Assembly (NCBI GenBank): GCA_016839875.1
Contig: JAEOTK010000134.1
Coordinates: forward strand, 1 to 5,494
Direction: 5' to 3'
DNA: 5,494 bases
DNA from: Candidatus Heimdallarchaeota archaeon
GTDB lineage: Archaea; Asgardarchaeota; Heimdallarchaeia; Heimdallarchaeales; Heimdallarchaeaceae
This document shows, in pieces, positions 1-5,494 of this stretch (position 1 is the stretch's first letter; every line of letters begins with the position of its first letter). Under the pieces are notes generated by a model, which had not been told where the DNA came from, searched no databases, and saw nothing but the letters and a program-made list of their open reading frames with translations. A program made the position numbers and the translations under genes.

Positions 1-918
1 AATCGATTCTCACTTGTTAAGAACCGATGGAAAATTATCTTCTTAGCTTTAACACTGGTTAGTATTTATTTAACAGGCTGGCTGTATTATCGTCAGATAA
101 ACCAACTGATAATACTCGCAGATAATATGCATGTGAATGCCTTAATCTTCACTGTTTCTCTAATTGGCATTCTTATTACTCATGAAATTGGACATCTTAT
201 GATGCAGAGAATCAAAAAGATAAAACTCTCACTTCCATACTTCATCCCCTTACCTCCTGTTCCGGGATTACTTAGCTTCTTTCTTTTGGGATCTGCTGGA
301 ACAGTAACACGAGTTGTAGATCCAGTACGTAAAAGAGATGACTTATTTGATCTCTATTTCATGGGACCAATATTCGGATTGATAGTCTCAATTGCAATGT
401 ATCTTGTTGGAATTGCTTATCCGTATATTATTGATAAAAGCACATTATCATCAGAAGTTCTAACTGCTATCGGAGATTTCCAATTATTAGATCCAATTAC
501 TCTCATTGGACGGTTTCTAAATTGGATTGGTGCGTCTACTGGCATTTCACCAGCATTTGACCCCGATCTACAAGTTATGTTCATACATCCATTGACCTAT
601 GCAGCTCTTATTGGGATTATTCTGAATGGATTAAATTTTCTCCCAGGATCACTGTTAGATGGAGGATTCATGTTTCGTAGTTTGTTCAACGAAAGAATTT
701 CCCGAATCTTTTCCTTCATTTCAGCCCTTGTTGTAATGCTCAACTATAATACCTGGACTTTTGGAATTCTGATAATGTTTATTCCTCGAACACTATATCA
801 GACGCCGGCAACGAATCAAGCTATTCCAGTTCACTGGTCAAAATATGTTCTCGAGGTTTTGGCTTTAGGAATAGCAGCGTGTAGTCTACCACTCACAGTT
901 TTCTTCTTCTTTGGTTAA
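1..918 (+). CDS. Site-2 protease family (M50) membrane metalloprotease, 5' end outside window
   Basis: This is a membrane-embedded zinc protease that would cut substrate helices within or near the bilayer. The frame has no stop from base 1, so 305 C-terminal residues are visible and the true start lies upstream. Starting at the ATG at 127 would remove a clear membrane helix (visible residues about 11-30) that aligns with the first helix of the next gene. HEIGH, the zinc-binding and catalytic motif, is at visible residues 61-65 (bases 181-195). A basic segment follows it, as expected for a cytosolic-side active site. Further on come SLPYFIP, RDDLFD, a GP-containing helix (about residue 122), a conserved HP (residue 196) and NxLPGxxLDGG, whose LDGG is at 219-222 (bases 655-666) and supplies the third metal ligand. 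The catalytic set looks intact. It is a paralogue of the gene 99 bases downstream and may be co-transcribed with it. Whether it too has an N-terminal soluble domain cannot be seen. Substrate unknown. Confidence 0.9.
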   Translation, partial: NRFSLVKNRWKIIFLALTLVSIYLTGWLYYRQINQLIILADNMHVNALIFTVSLIGILITHEIGHLMMQRIKKIKLSLPYFIPLPPVPGLLSFFLLGSAGTVTRVVDPVRKRDDLFDLYFMGPIFGLIVSIAMYLVGIAYPYIIDKSTLSSEVLTAIGDFQLLDPITLIGRFLNWIGASTGISPAFDPDLQVMFIHPLTYAALIGIILNGLNFLPGSLLDGGFMFRSLFNERISRIFSFISALVVMLNYNTWTFGILIMFIPRTLYQTPATNQAIPVHWSKYVLEVLALGIAACSLPLTVFFFFG

Positions 919-936
919 GAAAAAAAGGAATTTTTC
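919..936 (+). terminator. Weak A/T inverted repeat ending in a T-run after the first protease gene
   Basis: Directly after the stop codon, GAAAAA (919-924) and TTTTTC (931-936) form a perfect six-base inverted repeat around a six-base spacer, and the right arm is a T-run. It could slow or end transcription in an archaeon, where T-rich tracts suffice. The stem is almost all A/T and therefore weak, and the arrangement could arise by chance in AT-rich DNA. Read-through into the next gene remains likely. Confidence 0.2.
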
Positions 937-1005
937 GAATATTTGCAAGTATATGATAGTCTTTATTTAGTTAAACGATGAGATAATACGTATAAGCTGA
1001 ATATA

Positions 1006-1010
1006 GAGGA
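1006..1010 (+). promoter_or_regulatory. Shine-Dalgarno site fixing a GTG start
   Basis: GAGGA lies seven bases before the GTG at 1018. This is the best ribosome-binding match on the plus strand here. The upstream in-frame stop TGA at 979-981 leaves no ATG between it and the GTG, and the next in-frame ATG falls far inside the protein, within the membrane core. The GTG is therefore the supported start. Confidence 0.65.
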
Positions 1011-1017
1011 TATTTTC

Positions 1018-2586
1018 GTGCCTTCAGAAAAAGATGATTTTGATTTCTATTCTTCAAAAACAGAAGATAAAGAAGAAAAACCTAAGAAAGAAAAGATAAT
1101 AGAGGAAACAACTCTAAAGGAAAGAGAAGTTCAATTTTGTTGGCACTGTGGTTCAGATATAAGATTTAGAGAAGAAAATTTCTGTGAAGTTTGTAAAGCT
1201 CCATTAGATGAAAATCTTCGAGATGAATTAATCAAACGTACTGAACCTGTTCATGGAGTTAAGTGTTGGAGATGCAATGGAACCACCTCAGGACATATTT
1301 GTGGGATCTGTGGTTCTGCATTAACAAAACAAGGATTAGACATTCTTGATCAGAATAGAGTAATTGTGGAAGAAAAAGTAATTCCACAAACAACCCAGAT
1401 TTTTTCTCCAAAAGACAGACAATTCATCCCAATAGAAGTTACTTATGATCAGCTTACTGAATTGGTTAAGAAGTATTTACAGATCATTAATAGTCAATAC
1501 GAAGAAAGTACAGGAGCACAGTTCTTCGTAGAGAAACCAGAAGATACTAATGCAGCATTTGAAAAGTTTCGAAATGACTCCTTATTGAAGGAAAAGAATC
1601 TGAAATTAATCATACGAAATGAGAAAGTAAGTCCAGATGTTAAGCAAATAACTGTAAGATTCTTTTATTGGAAACCGGAATCAAGAAAAGAGCAATTTCA
1701 TATCAAGAGAATTGCTTGGAACATTGGCTTATTTGTTGCAACTATTGTTACAGTTTCAATTGCAGGTTGGAGTTTTGCCAGTACAACATATACTGAATAC
1801 TTGTTCGAAGGGAATATAGCCCTGGACATTTTCTTGTACACCTTTTCATTGATGGCAATATTATCAGTTCATGAATTAGGCCATTATACAATTTCAAGAT
1901 TAAAGAAGCTAGATGCATCACTACCATATTTCATCCCAGTACCTCCACTAGGAAGTTTTCAAACATTAGGAACATTTGGAGCTATGATTCGACAAAAGGA
2001 ACCATTCGCTACTCGAGATGATCTCTTCGATATCGGGATCGCAGGACCATTAGCAGGTTTTCTTGTAGCAATTCCTGTATTCATAATCGGTTTGAAATTA
2101 ACATATGTCGTACCAATTCCAGGGGTTATGGAACCAGTCGACCCAACATTAGTTCCGACGGTATTCTTAGCAGATGGTCTGATAATGTTTGGACAGTGGA
2201 CAGGTCTACTTCCATATTACGATCCGACGATGCAAACGATAGCAATGCATCCAATGATGTTCGCTGGATATGTTGGCTTCATCCTGACGGGAATCAATCT
2301 TATGCCTGCTTCACAACTAGATGGTGGTCATACTTTCAGAGCAATCTTTGGTGATCTTCCCCACCGGATAATATCCTTAGTAGTTGCTTTATTGCTTACG
2401 CTCAATCCCTTCACTAGATACATGGGTATATTGTTACTTGTTATGAGTTTTGGAGGTCATCCTGGCTCAACGGATGATGTTTCGAAAGTTCACTGGTCAA
2501 AGAACGTCTACTTAGCTTTAGGTTTCATCGTTGGCATAGTCTGTACCCCGCTACCTGTGTATTTGGTTCAGAGTTACTTTATTTAG
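1018..2586 (+). CDS. Zinc-ribbon-bearing site-2 protease (M50, EGY-like)
   Basis: This complete 522-residue intramembrane metalloprotease begins at GTG. Residues 1-38 are charged and probably disordered. Two zinc ribbons follow: C41/C44 with C56/C59, and C83/C86 with C95/C98. Residues about 136-220 form a soluble alpha/beta-looking domain in the position of the N-terminal domain of EGY-type S2Ps. The membrane core starts near 232. HELGH is at 285-289 (bases 1870-1884) at the cytosolic end of the second helix and is followed by basic residues. A proline/glycine-rich re-entrant stretch (about 303-325), RDDLFD (333-338), the GP helix (about 343), HP (411-412) and LDGG (434-437, bases 2317-2328) complete the family pattern, and two or three C-terminal helices follow. 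Charge placement puts the ribbons in the cytoplasm. The family cleaves membrane-anchored regulators or clears membrane proteins. The ribbons suggest partner or nucleic-acid binding, or metal sensing, but that is inference. Tandem paralogue of the preceding gene. Substrate unknown. Confidence 0.92.
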   Translation: MPSEKDDFDFYSSKTEDKEEKPKKEKIIEETTLKEREVQFCWHCGSDIRFREENFCEVCKAPLDENLRDELIKRTEPVHGVKCWRCNGTTSGHICGICGSALTKQGLDILDQNRVIVEEKVIPQTTQIFSPKDRQFIPIEVTYDQLTELVKKYLQIINSQYEESTGAQFFVEKPEDTNAAFEKFRNDSLLKEKNLKLIIRNEKVSPDVKQITVRFFYWKPESRKEQFHIKRIAWNIGLFVATIVTVSIAGWSFASTTYTEYLFEGNIALDIFLYTFSLMAILSVHELGHYTISRLKKLDASLPYFIPVPPLGSFQTLGTFGAMIRQKEPFATRDDLFDIGIAGPLAGFLVAIPVFIIGLKLTYVVPIPGVMEPVDPTLVPTVFLADGLIMFGQWTGLLPYYDPTMQTIAMHPMMFAGYVGFILTGINLMPASQLDGGHTFRAIFGDLPHRIISLVVALLLTLNPFTRYMGILLLVMSFGGHPGSTDDVSKVHWSKNVYLALGFIVGIVCTPLPVYLVQSYFI

Positions 2587-2592
2587 AAGACG

Positions 2593-2604
2593 ATTTTTCT
2601 TTTT
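2593..2604 (+). terminator. T-rich tract, likely archaeal-type terminator
   Basis: Seven bases after the protease stop codon is a T-rich run: five Ts, a C, then five more Ts (2594-2604). No convincing hairpin precedes it. Archaeal RNA polymerase commonly terminates at such tracts without a stem. Its position between a gene end and a candidate TATA box supports the call. Confidence 0.4.
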
Positions 2605-2620
2605 ACGAGATTTATTGTAT

Positions 2621-2633
2621 TCTTTTTATATTT
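2621..2633 (+). promoter_or_regulatory. Candidate TATA box for the 315-aa membrane protein
   Basis: CTTTTTATATTT lies about 55 bases before the ATG at 2684. An archaeal TATA box acts about 25 bases before the transcript start, which would give a leader of roughly 30 bases. No clear purine-rich BRE is visible, and in AT-rich DNA the match is weak evidence. Together with the T-tract just upstream, it suggests that the third gene can be transcribed on its own. Confidence 0.3.
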
Positions 2634-2683
2634 GAGTCATGCCACCTTAGTTTAGAGTTATCAGTGAGTAGTGATTAGTAGAT

Positions 2684-3631
2684 ATGGAAGAAGAAGAATC
2701 AAAGAGTTGGATAAGCTATAAAAAAGTAAAATTTGTCGAGCTTCTGTATAAACCATTTATTGTTTATGGCAAGCAGTTTCTCAAATTTTTCTTAGTCGCA
2801 TTAATTACTGAATTTATAGTTTATGGTGTCTCACTTCTAGTTCAACTAGACATTACTGTACAACCAGCATTTAATGGTCCAGCTCTTGGGGCTGTCTTAG
2901 AATTTAGAGGGGATGCTGATATAGAAGAGAATTTTCAATCCTTATTTTATATTTTAGCTCTCCCAACCATTTTGATTTTCTTGTATAGAAGTACCATCAT
3001 CTCAAATATGGCTTGGAAAACAATAGATGAAGGTAAAACCAACGTTTTCTGGAGCATCAGTAGAAGTATAAGAAAAACAAAAGAATTACTAGTGTTCTTG
3101 GCTTTTATTGGAGCATTAATTGCTTTTCCAGCTATGTTGATCATTCTCGGGATTATTTTACAAGGACACACTTACCTGTACGCATATGTTTTTGGGTGGA
3201 TGTTTGTTATCTTCTCGATAGTGATTCCTTTAATTTTCTACAGTAGATCATCACTCTATATTGCTGGAATGTGCAAAGATAATTTACATGTAGGAGCAGC
3301 ACTACAAACATCCTGGCGGTTTTCTGCCCGAAGAAATTATTATCGAGTAACCTTTACTTTCATTATTTTCTTAATACTTGGACTCCTCATCCCCTGGGGA
3401 TTAACTCTCTACTTAACCAATATCTATAGTGGTTGGTCAGATAAAATTCTCTTAATAATGGTCTTTGTTAAAGCACTCATGTATCCACTTTTTGATATAG
3501 GATTAACTTTCAACTATATGCACTTGGGGCATCATTCAGTGGAACAAGCAGTCTTTCGTGATGCCATTATTGCACAGAAGAAACGCTCTGAAGAAATAAT
3601 ACAGAAAGGAATAGATCAAAGAAACTTTTAG
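2684..3631 (+). CDS. Six-helix integral membrane protein, function uncertain
   Basis: This 315-residue protein has about six predicted membrane helices, near residues 34-54, 86-104, 134-158, 163-187, 222-245 and 254-276. Both ends are charged and likely cytoplasmic. The only sizeable outer loop is about 55-85. The segment near 204-222 (AALQTSWRFSARRNYYR) and the closing YMHL near 278-281 resemble motifs of the loose group of bacterial and archaeal membrane domains that includes YciC-like proteins and the membrane domain of some glycerophosphodiester phosphodiesterases. I see no catalytic motif. The ATG at 2684 is the first start after an in-frame TGA at 2672-2674. Its ribosome-binding signal is poor, so a short-leader transcript is plausible. 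It lies 97 bases after the protease gene on the same strand and could be a protease partner or substrate, or simply a neighbour. The coding call is firm; the family call is weak. Confidence 0.8.
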   Translation: MEEEESKSWISYKKVKFVELLYKPFIVYGKQFLKFFLVALITEFIVYGVSLLVQLDITVQPAFNGPALGAVLEFRGDADIEENFQSLFYILALPTILIFLYRSTIISNMAWKTIDEGKTNVFWSISRSIRKTKELLVFLAFIGALIAFPAMLIILGIILQGHTYLYAYVFGWMFVIFSIVIPLIFYSRSSLYIAGMCKDNLHVGAALQTSWRFSARRNYYRVTFTFIIFLILGLLIPWGLTLYLTNIYSGWSDKILLIMVFVKALMYPLFDIGLTFNYMHLGHHSVEQAVFRDAIIAQKKRSEEIIQKGIDQRNF

Positions 3632-3641
3632 GTTCTAGATC

Positions 3642-4220
3642 CTAATCCTCTGCTTCATAAATGGGCAATTTTTCTAGAATCTTGTTAGCGTCTAGAAATT
3701 GGTAGAGAACATATATTGATTCTATGAATGACTCCATAATTTCCTCTTCAGAGAAAGCAGCAACATTAATTTCAAGTTGTAAAACACTTTCTTTAGATTT
3801 CTTTATGGATTTCAACAACTCATCAAAATCGCTTACCTCTTTTGAATGATAAAAAGTTGTGAAACAGTCGTCTCCGCCATAAATCTGACAAGTGATTGAC
3901 TCATTTTCTTGAAAGAGCTCGGTTATTTTAACTATAAGCTTCTCATCGACTTTGGTTGAATTTATGGAAAACACACAGAACAACCCATCTAATGAATAGC
4001 CAATTTCCCCAAATGGAAAGCTAATACTTGGATTTGCATAATAAGATTCAACCCACCCATCAGCTAATTCAATGAAATTTCCATGAGAATTATCTAAATC
4101 AATATCAGGAATTTTATCTTCTAAGCGAATAGCAATACGTTCGATAGTATGCCACAGATGATTCAATAAATCATGGATTTTCTCTTTGTTTTCTTCGAGG
4201 AATTTCTTTAGGTCTGTCAT
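3642..4220 (-). CDS. Small acidic soluble protein, unrecognised
   Basis: This protein of 192 residues has no signal peptide, membrane helix or cysteine pair suggesting metal binding. Residues 1-40 look like a long amphipathic helix (DLKKFLEENKEKIHDLLNHL). A probable beta region follows around 64-86 (PSISFPFGEIGYSLDGLF), then a YGGDD segment at 114-118 and two helical, acidic stretches to the end. The layout faintly recalls the archaeal DUF3201 family, from memory only. I chose the ATG at 4220, 20 bases after the upstream stop, because GTGAG sits just before it. A TTG at 4250 is also in frame and would add ten residues and overlap the nitroreductase gene by ten bases. It is probably the last gene of the minus-strand operon. 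Function unknown. The coding status is well supported by length, composition and tight spacing. Confidence 0.78.
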   Translation of the reverse strand: MTDLKKFLEENKEKIHDLLNHLWHTIERIAIRLEDKIPDIDLDNSHGNFIELADGWVESYYANPSISFPFGEIGYSLDGLFCVFSINSTKVDEKLIVKITELFQENESITCQIYGGDDCFTTFYHSKEVSDFDELLKSIKKSKESVLQLEINVAAFSEEEIMESFIESIYVLYQFLDANKILEKLPIYEAED

Positions 4221-4240
4221 TATACTCACGATTAATTTCC

Positions 4241-5122
4241 TTATATCCAATGTACTTTTGGTTGGGCTCTCGAGACAAATGTACGAAACTCGTGTGCCGG
4301 GTAACCAACAATTAATACTTGATAAATTTGATTATCTTTAGGAATTTTTAGGATATCACGCAGTTTCGGATTATACTTGGCATAGTAAGTTAAGTAACCT
4401 ACAAAGCAAGTGCCAAGCCCAAAATTATTTGCTAAAACACTGAGGTAAGTGGCAGCAATATTGCAATTATCTTCTGGAGTAGTTCCATCCTTGTTTGAAT
4501 GAAAAACAAAAACCGTCGGGGCACCATGGAAAAGATAATCAGTTCCTTCTTGGAAGCCTTCATACATTCTAACGAATCTATGGCGAGTTTTTTGTGCTTT
4601 CTTGATTGTTTTACCTTTCCCAACTAACTTGGCAAAGAAGCGGAGAAAAGGGTTATCGATCTTTTTAAGAAAAGAAACAATCGTCTCAGCACTGACATCT
4701 TTTATTTCTTGAATTGTTATTGGATCAGAGATTAGTGTCATTTCTACATTCTGGGAATGATGTCCTGTAGGAGCATATCTAGTTACGTCAACTAGTTTTT
4801 CCAGAATTTCTTTTTCAATTGGTTTATCCAAGAATTTTCTAGTGCTACGAATGGATTTTAAGAAGTGATAGGTTTGATTAGCATCTTTGTAATCCAACTT
4901 CAAACTGTCAGCTATAAGTGGAAAGTCTTCTGCTGGGATATCTCTATGACTGAGAGCATCTTCTGGGCAAATAGCGATGCAATGATAACAATCACGACAA
5001 CGAGTGGAAGTGTAAACAGATTTATTTTTAGGATCAAGATGAAAACAATCTCGAGGACAAATTTCGATACAAGCCTCGCACCCAGAGCATTCATCACGAT
5101 CAATTATTATTTTGTCAACCAT
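4241..5122 (-). CDS. Ferredoxin-nitroreductase fusion flavoprotein
   Basis: This 293-residue probable FMN-dependent oxidoreductase is soluble and cytoplasmic and carries its own electron-transfer module. Residues 1-60 are a 2[4Fe-4S] ferredoxin domain: C12, C15, C18 and C22-P form one motif, and C42, C45, C48 and C52-P the other. The nitroreductase domain runs from about 86 to the end. Its phosphate-binding RSTRKF is at 92-97, APTGHHSQ at 117-124 and GLGTCFVG at 235-242, all typical FMN-site segments. Length and domain order match the ferredoxin-plus-nitroreductase proteins common in anaerobic archaea and bacteria. In these, electrons from a reduced carrier would pass through the clusters to the flavin. 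The actual substrate cannot be told, and nitro-compound reduction should not be assumed. The ATG at 5122 has AGGTG eight bases ahead. It lies 33 bases after a beta-propeller gene and 20 bases before a small unknown gene, all on one strand, so co-transcription is likely. Confidence 0.93.
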   Translation of the reverse strand: MVDKIIIDRDECSGCEACIEICPRDCFHLDPKNKSVYTSTRCRDCYHCIAICPEDALSHRDIPAEDFPLIADSLKLDYKDANQTYHFLKSIRSTRKFLDKPIEKEILEKLVDVTRYAPTGHHSQNVEMTLISDPITIQEIKDVSAETIVSFLKKIDNPFLRFFAKLVGKGKTIKKAQKTRHRFVRMYEGFQEGTDYLFHGAPTVFVFHSNKDGTTPEDNCNIAATYLSVLANNFGLGTCFVGYLTYYAKYNPKLRDILKIPKDNQIYQVLIVGYPAHEFRTFVSRAQPKVHWI

Positions 5123-5130
5123 TTCAGTAA

Positions 5131-5135
5131 CACCT
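5131..5135 (-). promoter_or_regulatory. Shine-Dalgarno site of the nitroreductase gene
   Basis: On the minus strand AGGTG stands eight bases before the ATG at 5122. It matches the anti-Shine-Dalgarno core and supports that start. It also places the translation signal inside the 33-base gap after the propeller gene, consistent with a shared transcript. Confidence 0.6.
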
Positions 5136-5155
5136 AACTAACTAATTAAGAGCAA

Positions 5156-5494
5156 TCATTCCTTAACTCTACAAAAAGCCATGCCATCTGGGTGAAGACC
5201 AACATCAATTGTATCAATAACTTTCAAAGATTTCACATCAATAACCGAGACATCATTAGTTTTGTTGTTAGCAACAAAGCAAAGAGAACCATCGGCATTG
5301 AAAACAGTTCCACCAGCCCATAAACCCACTGGGATGCGTTTTATTTCTCGATGAGTTTCAACAAGAACAACAGAAAGTGTTCCGCCTTCACGATTCGGAA
5401 TAAAAGCATACTTGCTGTCAGGGCTAAAAGTAACTCGAATAGGAACTTTATCAAGATGAATAATTGCTTCAAGAGCATTATTACTGGTATCAAT
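5156..5494 (-). CDS. YVTN-type beta-propeller protein, C-terminal part only
   Basis: An open frame enters from the right edge and ends at TGA (5156-5158), giving 112 visible C-terminal residues. It holds repeated propeller units of about 40 residues. One contains VTFSPDSKYAFIPN then GGTLSVVLVET. The next contains GTVFNADGSLCFVANN then NDVSVIDVKSLKVIDTIDVG. The last begins HPDGMAF and stops. The pattern of F(S/N)xDGS, a YAF/CFVAN strand and a VSVID strand, ending in xIxVGxxPxG, is that of the YVTN beta-propeller (lactonase-like/surface repeat) superfamily. The final half-unit probably closes the ring with the unseen N-terminus. Such proteins act as binding scaffolds or surface proteins, and some are enzymes. 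With the N-terminus missing, neither export nor blade number can be judged. It precedes the nitroreductase gene by 33 bases on the same strand. Confidence 0.88.
   Translation of the reverse strand: MDTSNNALEAIIHLDKVPIRVTFSPDSKYAFIPNREGGTLSVVLVETHREIKRIPVGLWAGGTVFNADGSLCFVANNKTNDVSVIDVKSLKVIDTIDVGLHPDGMAFCRVKE

Noticed and set aside
949..972. TATA-like stretches (GTATATGA, CTTTATTTAG) before the zinc-ribbon protease gene
   Set aside because: Neither is a close match to an archaeal TATA box, and AT-rich spacers produce such strings by chance; co-transcription from upstream is as likely.
2947..3171. Minus-strand open frame opposite the 315-aa membrane protein
   Set aside because: It lies wholly inside a well-supported gene, and its hydrophobic, basic product has no family pattern and no convincing ribosome site.
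3631..3642. GGTTCTAGATCC as a hairpin terminator
   Set aside because: The palindrome has no loop and no following T-run, so it is not a usable stem-loop.
4221..4250. TTG at 4250 as the start of the small unknown protein
   Set aside because: It would overlap the upstream stop by ten bases, and the ATG at 4220 has a better nearby GTGAG; kept as an alternative only.
4432..4623. Second minus-strand frame within the nitroreductase gene
   Set aside because: It is a shifted frame inside a conserved domain and lacks recognisable protein features.
4865..5137. Plus-strand 90-codon frame and a minus-strand 63-codon frame over the ferredoxin domain
   Set aside because: Both overlap the cysteine motifs of the real gene, and their translations look like out-of-frame residue.

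Overview
The window is AT-rich, tightly packed DNA that reads as archaeal. Several genes have only weak Shine-Dalgarno-like signals, there is a T-rich tract after one stop and a TATA-like box before the next gene, and a GTG start occurs. The protein families also fit: soluble zinc ribbons joined to a membrane protease, a 2[4Fe-4S]-ferredoxin/nitroreductase fusion and a YVTN-type beta-propeller. An Asgard-like or other mesophilic archaeon is my best guess. It is an inference from gene style, not a demonstrated placement.

The left half (1-3631, plus strand) holds three membrane-protein genes. The first two are tandem paralogues of the site-2 protease (S2P, peptidase M50) family. The first is cut by the left window edge: its frame is open from base 1, so an ATG at 127 is not its real start. 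It shows HEIGH and LDGG metal-site motifs. The second is complete (522 aa, GTG start) and has HELGH and LDGG. Ahead of its membrane core it carries an acidic/lysine-rich tail, two four-cysteine zinc ribbons and a soluble domain resembling the N-terminal region of EGY-type S2Ps. The third gene encodes a six-helix membrane protein of uncertain function and may have its own promoter.

The right half (3642-5494, minus strand) reads right to left as a probable operon: the C-terminal end of a beta-propeller protein (cut by the right edge), a ferredoxin-nitroreductase flavoprotein, and a small soluble protein I do not recognise. Spacings are 33 and 20 bases. The two gene sets converge at about 3631-3642 with only 10 bases between their stop codons.

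Functionally, the left set suggests regulated intramembrane proteolysis or membrane-protein quality control, with the ribbon-bearing protease possibly sensing metal or binding a partner. The right set suggests a redox enzyme with unknown substrate. Nothing in the sequence links the two sets. I found no RNA genes, CRISPR arrays, insertion sequences or long repeats, and no intergenic stretch longer than about 100 bases.
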